NCBI GenBank assembly: GCA_030690945.1
Contig: JAUYFM010000058.1
Coordinates: forward strand, 1 to 64,000
Direction: 5' to 3'
Length of the DNA: 64,000 bases
Source: Smithellaceae bacterium
Lineage (GTDB): Bacteria; Desulfobacterota; Syntrophia; Syntrophales; Smithellaceae
The notes under the pieces are model-generated. The model had not been told where the DNA came from and ran no database searches. It worked only from the letters and a program-made list of their open reading frames with translations. The translations under genes and the position numbers were made by a program. Shown here piece after piece: positions 1-9,099 of the stretch (positions are counted from its first letter, which is position 1; each line of letters begins with the position of its first letter).

Positions 1-3000
1 GGTGTCGATGATAATCAGTTTCTTGGTGGCCGGAATATTCGCAATTGCCTCCTTAAGCCTATGCTGCGATATGGCATCGGTCTTGAGCTTCTCGGTTCGG
101 AGCGATCCCACGTTGGAGGTAATCAGAAAATATTCTCCCTCATCCACGGTGCCGTGGCTGGCAATATAAAAAACAAAAAGGTCATCGGGCCGCAAAGACT
201 GAAAGGATTTGATTTCGCGGATAATCGCTTCATTTGTGGTCTGTTCAGGGGTTACAAGCTTTTTAATATGCACCTGCTCAAATAATCCTTCCGAGGCGTT
301 CTTCAGTGTTTGGGCAAACAGATCGGCGTCGGCCACGGGATAATTTAATTTCAACTTGGGGTTCTTAAATTCATTGATGCCGATGATCAAAGCATGCATC
401 GACGGTTTGGCAGCCAAAGCAAACACTGCCGTCATTTCGTGGATGGCGTCATTGCTTTGCATGGTATTTTCACTGTTAAACGCGACAGCCCGGATCACAT
501 TGCTGCCCTTCACCAGCTTGAGGGTGTAGTTTTTCAGGAGGGTTTTGTCGTCTTGGGAAACAATCTTGACGGCCCGGCTGCCGTCCATAATCACCGCCGT
601 GCCGTTTAAGTAAAGGCGGATATCCCCGATGCCCCCGCCGTTATCCTTCAGACGTAAGGTCACCGCCACTTCATCCCTGCTGACATTCTTGGGCGTATCC
701 ACAATGTTGACGGTAGGCGGTTGCTTCACATCGGCGATGTTCCGGAAATCCTGAAGCGATCCACCGGAAAGCGCGACCTTTACAAGATCCGGTCGGAAAA
801 ACGCTTCCCGGTAATTCTCGATTCCGTAGACGTTGTTGCCGACCCGGATGTTTAGATACTTGTCGCCGTTTGGCGACGCATTGTAATAGCCTCCCGGCGT
901 CACAACAATCCATTCGCCGTCGGCAAAACTGACAAACTGGGCTGTTTCCTTACCCGTATCAAGGCTCCAGATCCGGACGGTGCCGTCATCGCCTGCCGAA
1001 AGAATCGATTTTCCGTCTGGAAGAAAAGCCACAGACCAGATCGTATTATGATGACCGGAAAAGGTTTTCAACACCCTTCCTCCCGCAACAGTCCAGAGGA
1101 TGAGTTCATCGCCCCCCGTCAACAGCATCTTGCCGTCGGGAGAAAATTTAGCGGCATACACGGATTTTTTATATTGGCCGAAGTTCCGCATCTCCCGACC
1201 GGTTGCCGTCTCCCATAGCTTGAGGGTGTTTTGATCGGAATAGATCTGGGCGCCGGATAAGAGATATTTGCCGTCAGGCGAAAAATCGAGGGAATAGACA
1301 AACGATCCATGACGCATTGTCCGAATGTCAGCCCCCGTTTCAGCATCCCACAATTTCACATCCATCGATCCCCCGGCTGCCAGGTAGCGGGCCGCAGGTG
1401 AAATCGCCACAGCTTTCACGAAGGTTTTCAGAGGCACCGTCCGGACTTCCCGAAGCGCTTCCATATCGTAGAGCGTGACGACATCTCTGCCGCCGGCCAC
1501 AGCATATTTGCCATCCGGAGAATACGCAAGCGCCCTTCCGACAGAAGAGATGCTGTCGTTCTTGAAGGACATGACCGGCGCCGTCTTCGCCGTATCCCAG
1601 ACCGTCACATTATCATCACCGGCAGACAGAAAAAATTGCTCTTTCGGGGAAAAAACAACGGAGGTATCGTGTTTATAAGGCTTGAAACTGCGCAGTTCAC
1701 GCCCCTGCATATCCCACAGGGAAATCGATCCGTTATCATGCGCAGCCGCTATATGGCGACCATCCGGCGAAGGGGCGGCAGTGGATACGCTCTGCTTGTT
1801 GCCCGCAAGCGTACGAAGGCAGACACCCCCTTGGATGACGCCTGCCACGCCCACCGAAATCTCTTTTCCCTGGGCGTCTTTGGTCTTTGTTGCAGTCGGG
1901 ATCATCTTCACGGATAGCTCCCGATTGTTCCTCAACAGGGCAATCGTCAGTTCTTTATCCGGATTCGCCGCGGCCATGCCTGCGAATGCCTGCCACGATG
2001 CCATTTTCCTTCCATCCACGGAGACAATGGTGTCGTCTTCGGCAAGGTTCGCCCTGGACGCTGCGGAGTTCCGTTCCACACCGCCGATTACAATATCTTC
2101 CCTGAAGATGTCCCAGAGCTTGATCCCCCCGTTTTTATAACCAGACAGCGCACGTTTTCCGTCGGGTGAAAAGGCCACACAAGTGACACCATAACGGGCG
2201 CCATACTGATAATACTTGTAATGATAAACCGAACGGACTTCCTTGCCGGTTGCCGTCTCCCAGAGTTTCAGGGTGTAGTTTGCCCCTCCGGACAACACAT
2301 GCCTGCCGTCGGGAGCAAAAGCAACGGCATTCACTTTCCCCATATTTCCTTCGAAAGTTCTGACTTCAGCGCCTGTTTGTGCATCGTACAAAACCAGGCT
2401 GTTGAACTTCCCCAGAAGGACGTAGCGTGCATCGGCAGAGATCACGATGGACGTCTCTCCCGAGGGGATGGCGGTCTTCAGTTGGAAGCTGCGCACAGTC
2501 TTATCCGTCTGCGGATCCACCACGGTAAATCCTGACTGTTTGGCCACAAGAAGGTGCTTCCCTTGATCGATAAAGGCGGCGGCAAGGATATCTCCACCTC
2601 CCGATGTCGCCTTTAATTTTCTTGATGTGCCTGAATGAATATTCCAGATGACGATTTCTCCGAAACTATTGAAAAGCAAGTCGCCTTCGGCGTTGAAAAT
2701 AGCAAAGCTCGTATACGCAGCAGAATAACGTCGCAGCTCTCTACCGCTTGCCACCTCCCACAACCGTACCGTTGCGTCATGGCTTGTCGAAACCAGAAAC
2801 CGGCCATCGGGAGAGAAGGTGACAAAGTAAATATAGCTCGTATGGCCTTGCAATGTTCTTATTTCCCGGCCTGTTTCAGTGCTCCAGAGCTTCACGTTAT
2901 TATCCATTCCTCCGGACGCGGCATATTTTCCATCGGGGGAAAAGGCCGCGGAGTGGACCGTTGACGAGTGTCCCAGCTGCACATAAAATTCCGGTCGATC

Positions 3001-3087
3001 GGCGGCGGAAACGGGAGTGACTGGCAACATGGTCATTATTCCAAAAAAGACTGACAAAAAACATAATAAACTATTAAAGCTAAACAC
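1..3087 (-). CDS. Secreted WD40 / PDZ-like / WD40 / caspase-like (peptidase C14) protein, C-terminus cut by window edge
   Basis: The frame is open from GTG 3087 to the left edge with no stop, so the C-terminus is missing. Seen in order: signal peptide (hydrophobic ~5-25, cleavage after VSA); WD40 blades with repeated FSPDG...LW motifs (~30-325); a PDZ-like insert (~330-400); more WD40 blades (~405-705); a DGEWIVVTPGGYY module (~711); an Ig-like linker from PPTVNIVDTP (~790-880); and a caspase-like fold from ALIIGINEF (~896). The catalytic His lies in YIASHGTVDEGEYF (~978). The last visible residues, KLIIIDT, stop just before the expected catalytic Cys. GTG 3087 follows GGAGGAAAC; in-frame ATGs at 3117 and 3120 are alternatives. 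Secretion is inferred from the signal peptide. The protease is probably active if the Cys is present next door. It is last in a four-gene block, 52 bp after the previous gene. Confidence 0.85.
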   Translation of the reverse strand, partial: MFSFNSLLCFLSVFFGIMTMLPVTPVSAADRPEFYVQLGHSSTVHSAAFSPDGKYAASGGMDNNVKLWSTETGREIRTLQGHTSYIYFVTFSPDGRFLVSTSHDATVRLWEVASGRELRRYSAAYTSFAIFNAEGDLLFNSFGEIVIWNIHSGTSRKLKATSGGGDILAAAFIDQGKHLLVAKQSGFTVVDPQTDKTVRSFQLKTAIPSGETSIVISADARYVLLGKFNSLVLYDAQTGAEVRTFEGNMGKVNAVAFAPDGRHVLSGGANYTLKLWETATGKEVRSVYHYKYYQYGARYGVTCVAFSPDGKRALSGYKNGGIKLWDIFREDIVIGGVERNSAASRANLAEDDTIVSVDGRKMASWQAFAGMAAANPDKELTIALLRNNRELSVKMIPTATKTKDAQGKEISVGVAGVIQGGVCLRTLAGNKQSVSTAAPSPDGRHIAAAHDNGSISLWDMQGRELRSFKPYKHDTSVVFSPKEQFFLSAGDDNVTVWDTAKTAPVMSFKNDSISSVGRALAYSPDGKYAVAGGRDVVTLYDMEALREVRTVPLKTFVKAVAISPAARYLAAGGSMDVKLWDAETGADIRTMRHGSFVYSLDFSPDGKYLLSGAQIYSDQNTLKLWETATGREMRNFGQYKKSVYAAKFSPDGKMLLTGGDELILWTVAGGRVLKTFSGHHNTIWSVAFLPDGKSILSAGDDGTVRIWSLDTGKETAQFVSFADGEWIVVTPGGYYNASPNGDKYLNIRVGNNVYGIENYREAFFRPDLVKVALSGGSLQDFRNIADVKQPPTVNIVDTPKNVSRDEVAVTLRLKDNGGGIGDIRLYLNGTAVIMDGSRAVKIVSQDDKTLLKNYTLKLVKGSNVIRAVAFNSENTMQSNDAIHEMTAVFALAAKPSMHALIIGINEFKNPKLKLNYPVADADLFAQTLKNASEGLFEQVHIKKLVTPEQTTNEAIIREIKSFQSLRPDDLFVFYIASHGTVDEGEYFLITSNVGSLRTEKLKTDAISQHRLKEAIANIPATKKLIIIDT

Positions 3088-3139
3088 GTTTCCTCCGTAT
3101 GTTTTACCGGTAGCCATCATTTTATTCAGATACGTTCCC

Positions 3140-4087
3140 TTAGTCCACATAACCTGGTTTTGCGCCCGTAATTGTCCGTCCATCATGTATGACCGCGCAG
3201 TGATTGCGGCCCAGTCCTCTTTTTGGCACGATCAAAGCATATTCAGAGCTTCTAATGATTTTGTAATCCTCTTTGGAAAATCTTGACAAGAACTCTTCCA
3301 GAGGCATACCCGATGTCGCCTGACGGCAGGCATCGGCAGCCAGATGCCGGGCCTGATTCAAATCATAGACAAAGTAGCCGACCATAAGTCCGGCCAGCAG
3401 CGCCATTGCAATGATGATTCCCCGGACAAAAGGCCGTAATTTTTTGCCTGCGGGTTTTGCCTGGGTCTTCGGCCAGAGAATTTTCCGGGCCGTCTTGCGT
3501 AGAAGATAGTAAAGGCACAGCACGCCCATGATAAACAGTAGTGGTGCGCCTTTTTCACTTTCGAAGAGCGGCATGAACGGCAAAATAAAAAAGGAAAGAA
3601 AGATCAGGATGGCCGGGTACCGGGCATAACGCGCATAACGGATTAATCCGGAACCGGTTACTGACGCGGCAAACGCGTAAAGGACGGCAAGGGCAACATC
3701 CGTAATGCCGCCCTCAGCAATGGATCGAATATTGATCAAAACAGGAACACATATAAAAAGCAGGAGATAGCCGATGACGCGGATCGAAGCGTAGGCATTT
3801 CGCTCGTCCTGGAGCTGCTTTTTTTCTTCTTTGGTTACCCACCGATCATGAAAGAGAAGCAGGTTTCTTCCCTTCTCCCAGGCCGAAGCTGTGTCGTAAT
3901 TTATTTTCGTGTCATTTCGAAGCGAAGCGAGAAATCTTGTTTTAAATAAATTCAGCGCATTTAGATTCCTCACATTCGTTCGGAATGACAATTTCTCCAA
4001 GGACAGCCCAGTCTCGCTGTCGCGAGGAATGCCCCAATCCGTGTTAATCAGTAAATCCGGGCGACCCGGCTGATATTTTTTCAACAT
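3140..4087 (-). CDS. Hypothetical five-helix membrane protein with a repeat-derived N-terminal insert
   Basis: No family recognised. 315 residues, with likely transmembrane helices at about 102-120, 131-149, 157-175, 181-197 and 222-241, then a soluble tail of about 75 residues containing MPLEEFLSRFSKEDYKIIRS and ending GAKPGYVD. The N-terminal 100 residues are hydrophilic. Residues ~33-60 are encoded by a genomic palindromic repeat (3911-3990) also present at 22960-23040, so this stretch is probably an insertion read in frame rather than ancestral protein. The start at 4087 lies 1 bp after the stop of the upstream gene, which indicates translational coupling. It shares the operon with the ankyrin and caspase-like proteins and could anchor them at the membrane; that role is a guess. 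Confidence 0.6.
   Translation of the reverse strand: MLKKYQPGRPDLLINTDWGIPRDSETGLSLEKLSFRTNVRNLNALNLFKTRFLASLRNDTKINYDTASAWEKGRNLLLFHDRWVTKEEKKQLQDERNAYASIRVIGYLLLFICVPVLINIRSIAEGGITDVALAVLYAFAASVTGSGLIRYARYARYPAILIFLSFFILPFMPLFESEKGAPLLFIMGVLCLYYLLRKTARKILWPKTQAKPAGKKLRPFVRGIIIAMALLAGLMVGYFVYDLNQARHLAADACRQATSGMPLEEFLSRFSKEDYKIIRSSEYALIVPKRGLGRNHCAVIHDGRTITGAKPGYVD
3911..3990. repeat. Solo copy of GTCATTTCGAA palindromic repeat, inside a gene
   Basis: Begins GTCATTTCGAAGC and ends CGTTCGGAATGACAA, so the ends are inverted repeats. A near-identical copy (same GAGAAATCTTG and AGATTCCTCACAT blocks) sits at 22960-23040 between genes. Here it lies within the coding region of the minus-strand membrane protein and keeps its frame open. 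Confidence 0.8.
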
Positions 4088-4088
4088 G

Positions 4089-4619
4089 CTATTTTACCGT
4101 CTCAATAATGTTACCGCATGGAGCAGCGTCTAAAACTGACTGCTGCAAGTTTTTATTCTGATGATTTCGATACCTTTTCTTGTAGTAAGGGTCATCCTGG
4201 CTGTTTGTGAAAACAAACAAAATAAGAAGAATGACAATCAATAGAAAAACAATCAGCACATTCGCCTTGAGTCTAAAGAGCGCGGGAAACAGACCGGACA
4301 TGCCGACACGATTTTCCTGGCCGCTTTTCTGGAAACGGCACAGCAACCCCAGGATAATGAAAGGTCCAAGCAAAGGAAAAACTGTCACTGCCGCGATCAA
4401 GTAGAAGCGCCAGTCTTTAAAGGGAGAGTAGCCTCTGTTTTTCAATTCCGAAAATGCACCGACAACCAGCAGCACACAGGAAAACGGAAAGACTATACTA
4501 AAAAAATAGTCCGTCCCGGATGACGAAAGCATTGCAACGAGCAGGGCTGCCAGATGACTGATGAGCCCCGAAAAAAGAGCATTTCTTCCTATTTTAGTAT
4601 AGGCAATTTCAGGCATCAT
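4089..4619 (-). CDS. Hypothetical four-helix membrane protein
   Basis: No family recognised. 176 residues with predicted membrane helices at about 14-32, 39-57, 72-93 and 119-138, and a charged tail (YYKKRYRNHQNKN). The double-Met start (MMPEIAYTKIG) lies 1 bp past the stop of the ankyrin-repeat gene, and its own stop is 1 bp before the next start, so the genes are almost certainly cotranscribed and translationally coupled. The second loop has a short SELKNRGYSPFKDWRFY stretch of the sort found between helices of small inner-membrane proteins. Role unknown. Confidence 0.6.
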   Translation of the reverse strand: MMPEIAYTKIGRNALFSGLISHLAALLVAMLSSSGTDYFFSIVFPFSCVLLVVGAFSELKNRGYSPFKDWRFYLIAAVTVFPLLGPFIILGLLCRFQKSGQENRVGMSGLFPALFRLKANVLIVFLLIVILLILFVFTNSQDDPYYKKRYRNHQNKNLQQSVLDAAPCGNIIETVK

Positions 4620-4620
4620 C

Positions 4621-6915
4621 TTATCTTCGAATTCCAGATGTGGAACCGGCCTCTTCTAAAATCATGGGGACATCTTTCGATTTTTCGAAAACCCGCATAT
4701 GATATTGGCCGCCCGCCTGGAAAGGCCCGCTCAAACGCAACATCACGTCATGAAGCGAATAGGCAATAACCAGTTTGCCGTCGCGACGTTCGGGTCCGCT
4801 GAATCCGATAGAATAAAGCCATCGCGCTTCATGCCCCAGGAAAACACACGCCACCACGTATTTTTCAAAATCCATATCCGGCGCGGGCTTTTCAAAGGCG
4901 CGCAGCCAGAGCTCGGACCATTCCTTTGGCGTCTCCACCACTTTAATGAATGCCTCTTTTTGCTTGGAAACATTGCCCTTCCATTCCATCCCGAGATAGT
5001 CCCGGACCGCACCGGCTTTTTCCAGAAGGCTCACGATAGCGGGATTGGCGCCTTCTACCGCATAAGTCCAGGCCGACTTTCCCTCTTTATCTTTCAGTGA
5101 TGCGGCGGCTCTCTTTTCGACCAATATTTTTACCATATCCGCGTTGCCTCTTTTGACCGCCAGAATCAGCGCCGTCTCACCCTTTTTGCTTACCGCATTG
5201 AGATCCGCGCCATGGTCGATGAAATACTTGATGCAGGAAAGATTTGATTCTTTAAAAGACTTAACCGCTTTCATCAAAGCCGTCTCTCCTTCGTCATCCT
5301 TTATGTTAACATCCGCGCCTTTTTCGACCAGAAATTTCACCAGGACAATATCGCCGTCCGCGGCCAGCATCAGAGCAGTTCCCGAGGCAAAGCCGCGCAT
5401 ATTCACATCCATATCTTTGGTCAGCAAAAGTTTGACGATCTCCTGATCACCGGCAATAACGGCCGAAAAAAGAGCTTCCCGTCTGTCAAAATTCCCGCTG
5501 TTTTTTATCAATGTTCTGACGATCCGAACATTTTTTGCAGCGATGGCCTTGCTTAAGGCCGTATCCCCGTATTTCGATTTTTGATTGATATCCGCTCCGG
5601 CCTTCAAAAGCGCTTCCACTAAATCGGCATTACCCTTTTCACAGGCAATCATCAGGGCCGTCATTTGATTCTTATCCACGGCATTGACATCCGCTTTATG
5701 GGCAATCAGTAATTTGGCGATATCGGCACTGCCGGCCTCAACAACCATCATCAAGGCTGTTTTCTCATCATCATATTTATCGTTTACCTTTGCGCCGTGC
5801 TTCAGCAATAGGCCGACCACTGTCGTCCTTTTACTCAACACCGCATAGATCAGAGCATCACCCTTAGCCATGTTCTTTACGTTCACATCGGCTTTTTTGC
5901 TTAAGAGCTCATAGACAACACCTTCATGACCTTTGATGGAGGCGTAAATTAATGCCGTGTTGTTGGCGCCGTTTTTGGCATTCACGTCGGCACGGGAATT
6001 CAGCAAAAATCGGACCATTTCCAGCTTATTGCCGTCGGCTGCGTACATCAATGGCGTACTGCCCGTCGGAGCCCGGAGATTCACATCCGCGCCTTTGGCG
6101 ACCATCGCTTTGACTTGATCCAGGCGGTCTTCTTTTATCGCCTTAAACAAAGGATGACGTGAAGTATCCGCTTGCGGCGATGGTTCGCCGCCCGCTGATT
6201 TTTCCAACAATTGAGCAATGTATTCCAGCCCATCCTTTTTTGCCAGCGACAGGGCTGTCTCGCCATCCTTATTTTTTAAATCAAGCCTCGCGCCTTTGGC
6301 TAGAAAATCCTGCACCAAGGCCGCGTCTCCCTGCAGCACTGCATACATCAGCGGCGTCCGGCCTGTTTTCAGCCATGATTCATCCTGAACATTCACATCC
6401 GCGCCGTTTTCCAAAAGAATACGAATTGTTTTTGGTTTATCGCCGGCGGGGCCGATAAGGACGCGTCCCCAGGCGCTGGCGGCAAGCAGTGGCGTGAGGC
6501 CCTTGCCCTTGGCATTCACATCAGCGCCCTTTGCGATCAGATATTTCACAACGGCAGCGTGTCCCTGCCCGGAGGCTTCAATTAAGGGTGTCCGATCACC
6601 TGTTTCTTTGCCGGCATCAACAACCGCTCCGTGCAGGGCCAGCAGCTTGACGATCTCCAGATTGCCGTTGCGGGCGGCAACCGACAACGGCATATCGCCG
6701 GTGTTGCCTTTTTGATTGACCTCATATTTACTGGAGGCTGAGGGGGGGCCGCTCAGAATAGATTTAACCTTTTCAACATCGCCCTTTTTGACAGCCTCCA
6801 GGAGAGGATAATCGGGCGGCGGCATGCGGCTTTCGGCCATACTCTTCGCCGGCAGGAATACTAAAATCAGTAAAAAAAGAAGAACACCAAAAAGGGAAAA
6901 GATTATTTTGCGCAT
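4621..6915 (-). CDS. Secreted ankyrin-repeat protein with PrcB-like C-terminal domain
   Basis: 764 residues. A signal peptide (hydrophobic ~5-24, cut after SMA) is followed from about residue 35 by a long array of ~33-residue ankyrin repeats. The repeated pattern is G.TPL..A...G....V..LL..GADVN, giving roughly 16-17 units to residue ~640. The last ~115 residues are different (EWKGNVSKQKEAFIKVVETP... FEKYVVACVFLG) and resemble the PrcB C-terminal domain; that match is tentative. Ankyrin arrays bind proteins, so a periplasmic scaffold or inhibitor role is plausible. It is the first gene of the block ending in the caspase-like protein, with 1-bp spacing to the next gene. A GAGG-containing Shine-Dalgarno precedes the start. 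Confidence 0.85.
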   Translation of the reverse strand: MRKIIFSLFGVLLFLLILVFLPAKSMAESRMPPPDYPLLEAVKKGDVEKVKSILSGPPSASSKYEVNQKGNTGDMPLSVAARNGNLEIVKLLALHGAVVDAGKETGDRTPLIEASGQGHAAVVKYLIAKGADVNAKGKGLTPLLAASAWGRVLIGPAGDKPKTIRILLENGADVNVQDESWLKTGRTPLMYAVLQGDAALVQDFLAKGARLDLKNKDGETALSLAKKDGLEYIAQLLEKSAGGEPSPQADTSRHPLFKAIKEDRLDQVKAMVAKGADVNLRAPTGSTPLMYAADGNKLEMVRFLLNSRADVNAKNGANNTALIYASIKGHEGVVYELLSKKADVNVKNMAKGDALIYAVLSKRTTVVGLLLKHGAKVNDKYDDEKTALMMVVEAGSADIAKLLIAHKADVNAVDKNQMTALMIACEKGNADLVEALLKAGADINQKSKYGDTALSKAIAAKNVRIVRTLIKNSGNFDRREALFSAVIAGDQEIVKLLLTKDMDVNMRGFASGTALMLAADGDIVLVKFLVEKGADVNIKDDEGETALMKAVKSFKESNLSCIKYFIDHGADLNAVSKKGETALILAVKRGNADMVKILVEKRAAASLKDKEGKSAWTYAVEGANPAIVSLLEKAGAVRDYLGMEWKGNVSKQKEAFIKVVETPKEWSELWLRAFEKPAPDMDFEKYVVACVFLGHEARWLYSIGFSGPERRDGKLVIAYSLHDVMLRLSGPFQAGGQYHMRVFEKSKDVPMILEEAGSTSGIRR

Positions 6916-7068
6916 ACAACCTCCATAGGTAGTTTACCAGAAATCATGCAGCAGAGCTGAAATGATTGGATTGGAGGGATCAGGTACCCCATTCCTATAT
7001 TCATGATAAAAAGAAGGAAATAAAGCTTTAACGTGAAATGAATACCTCCAAAGCATTTACACTTGCGG

Positions 7069-8685
7069 CTATTTCAGGGTGCCGTCTATTTTTCTCAGCT
7101 CTCTCCTCAATATTTTACCGACCGCGCTCCTGGGCAGGGAATCCATAAGCTGAATCGCTTTCGGCCTTTTATAGGTGGGCAGATTCTCCCTGCAGAAATT
7201 CATCAGTTCTTCCTCACTGGCCGCGCCCGCATTTTTGAGAACGACAAACGCTTTCACCACTTCCCCGTACACTGCGTCGGGAACGCCGATGACTCCCGCC
7301 TCCAGCACCTGAGGATGCCTGTGGAGGATATTTTCTATTTCCTTCGGATAGATGTTTTCTCCTCCCCGGATAATCAGGTCTTTCTTCCGGTCGGTAATAT
7401 AAAGGTAACCGTCTTCGTCGGCATATCCCACATCACCGGTATGCAGCCAGCCGTTGCGGAGCACTTCCGCCGTTTCCACAGGTTTGTTCCAGTAGCCCTT
7501 CATGACTCCCGGCCCTTTGATCACGATCTCTCCCGTCTGTCCGGCGGGAAGCTCCCGGTCGTTTTCGTCAAATATCTTGATCGTATTGCACTTCTGGTAA
7601 CAAAAACCTATGGAACCGTATTTGGGGGGACGCCTTCCGGCAACGTTGCCGCAGTTGACGGTAGTCGCCTCGCTTAATCCATAACCTTCCCAGATATCTA
7701 TGCCGTATTTCTCTTTCCATTTTCGGGCTATCTCGAGAGGCATCGGGGCGGAACCGCAGATACAGGTCTTCAGGGAACTCAAATCATATTGAGCGGCGGC
7801 GGGGTGGTTAAGCAGCTGAATATACATGGTCGGTACGCCGCGAAATTCGGTAACTTTAAATTTCTCAATACGCTTCATCGCCTCTTCAGTGTCCCACCGG
7901 CTGATCATGATCAGCTTCCCGCCTGTCAGGAATTCCAGATTCAGAGCGAATACACCATACCCGTGAAACAGGGGAAGCGTTATCAAAGAGACACGGTCCC
8001 GGGTAATACCGAACACTTCCTCTCTATTATCGGTAATTTTATCCTGTGCGCCGGCGCGCTTCAAAATTTTACCTTTCGCGGCAACGCCCCAGGAGTCCAG
8101 CAAAACCAATTCATAATATCCTGTTACGTGAGTATACCAGTTATAATGGGTGAGCATGACACCTTTCGGATTTCCCGTAGTGCCCGCGGTATAAATCATG
8201 ACGGCGGTATCGTCGTTGTCCGTATCCTCGATGGCCAGTTGATCCGAACTTTGCTGAACGATTTTTGCATAGGATAGAAAACCATCCGGTATTTTTTTCC
8301 CTTTCAGGATAACATTTTTCAACTGTGCCGCTTCGCGCCGTGCTTCTTGGATAATGGCCACATAATCAACACTGCTGATCAGGGCGGATATACCCGCGTC
8401 CTGATACAAATAGGCGAGTTCATGAACACGCAGTGACGGATTCACCGGAACCAATATCGCCCCTATTTTAAAAACGGCGAAAAAAGCCTGCATAAGCTCT
8501 ACGCAGTTCAATAACTGAACGCCAACCTTATCGCCTTTTCCGACACCCAGTTTTTTCAAGGCGTTTCCCAGCCTGTTGGCAATAAGGTCCATTTCCACAT
8601 TCGTATGCCAACGCCCTTCAAAGTTGACAAATTTGTATTCGCCGAATCTTTTAATATTGTCCTCTGCCAGCCTTCCGATATTCAT
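7069..8685 (-). CDS. AMP-forming acyl-CoA ligase (long-chain fatty-acid-CoA ligase family)
   Basis: 538 residues, full length for the ANL superfamily. It activates a carboxylic acid with ATP to the acyl-adenylate and then the CoA thioester, in the cytoplasm. Visible motifs: P-loop-like YTAGTTGNPKG (~165), GYGLSEATTVN (~336), TGDVGYADEDGYLYITDRKK (~416) with the hinge region, GGENIYPKEIE, and the catalytic C-terminal lysine in SAVGKILRREL. The acid used cannot be read from sequence; fatty or aromatic acids are likely in a syntrophic anaerobe. It stands alone, with a MITE upstream and the ankyrin operon downstream. It is distinct from the ligase at 57827-59629. Confidence 0.88.
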   Translation of the reverse strand: MNIGRLAEDNIKRFGEYKFVNFEGRWHTNVEMDLIANRLGNALKKLGVGKGDKVGVQLLNCVELMQAFFAVFKIGAILVPVNPSLRVHELAYLYQDAGISALISSVDYVAIIQEARREAAQLKNVILKGKKIPDGFLSYAKIVQQSSDQLAIEDTDNDDTAVMIYTAGTTGNPKGVMLTHYNWYTHVTGYYELVLLDSWGVAAKGKILKRAGAQDKITDNREEVFGITRDRVSLITLPLFHGYGVFALNLEFLTGGKLIMISRWDTEEAMKRIEKFKVTEFRGVPTMYIQLLNHPAAAQYDLSSLKTCICGSAPMPLEIARKWKEKYGIDIWEGYGLSEATTVNCGNVAGRRPPKYGSIGFCYQKCNTIKIFDENDRELPAGQTGEIVIKGPGVMKGYWNKPVETAEVLRNGWLHTGDVGYADEDGYLYITDRKKDLIIRGGENIYPKEIENILHRHPQVLEAGVIGVPDAVYGEVVKAFVVLKNAGAASEEELMNFCRENLPTYKRPKAIQLMDSLPRSAVGKILRRELRKIDGTLK

Positions 8686-8768
8686 TGCCTTTATTCCTTT
8701 ACATTGGACTTAGTTGATTTCGAATCTTACTGAATCGCATCCACCATTCCGGTTGATTCCGGATATTT

Positions 8769-8892
8769 TAGTGTCTCGTCAATCAAGAAATGTCATTTCG
8801 ACCCCCATTCTGGGGGCAAGACCGCAGGGAGAAATCTAAGATTTCTCAGTCGTTATGACTCCTTCGAAATGACAGCGTATCGTTGACGTGAC
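8769..8892. repeat. MITE-like element, family 1 (copy 1)
   Basis: About 124 bp. The left end TAGTGTCTCGTCAATCAAG and inner ATGTCATTTCG are mirrored at the right by CGAAATGACA and GTTGACGTGACA. The central GAGAAATCTAAGATTTCTC is itself palindromic. Other copies lie at 17803, 21365 and 27661. No coding capacity. Confidence 0.85.
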
Positions 8893-9099
8893 AATGGTAG
8901 CACCCTATTGCGCGCCGGACTAAGCCGTTGTTTAATAATAACTGTAACATTTTAATATCATAACCGGCATAAGGGGCCGTAACGAATATGGACAAAAATG
9001 TAACAGTTATTTCTTAACGGCCCCTAACCGCGCTGACAGCAGGGTCTGAGCTTGCCGCCCGCCCTGCTGTCTTAAAAGACGATGGGTGCTTGTTGGATG
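8893..9099. other. Intergenic stretch with two interleaved inverted repeats and a GC-rich hairpin
   Basis: 8937-8953 (AATAACTGTAACATTTT) pairs with 8995-9011 (AAAATGTAACAGTTATT, one mismatch). AGGGGCCGT at 8972-8980 pairs with ACGGCCCCT at 9017-9025. The two pairs are interleaved (a-b-a'-b'). Further right, GACAGCAGGG (from about 9035) pairs with CCCTGCTGTC (to about 9071), a hairpin just downstream of the FKBP gene that could stop or protect its transcript. No T-run follows it. Confidence 0.6.
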
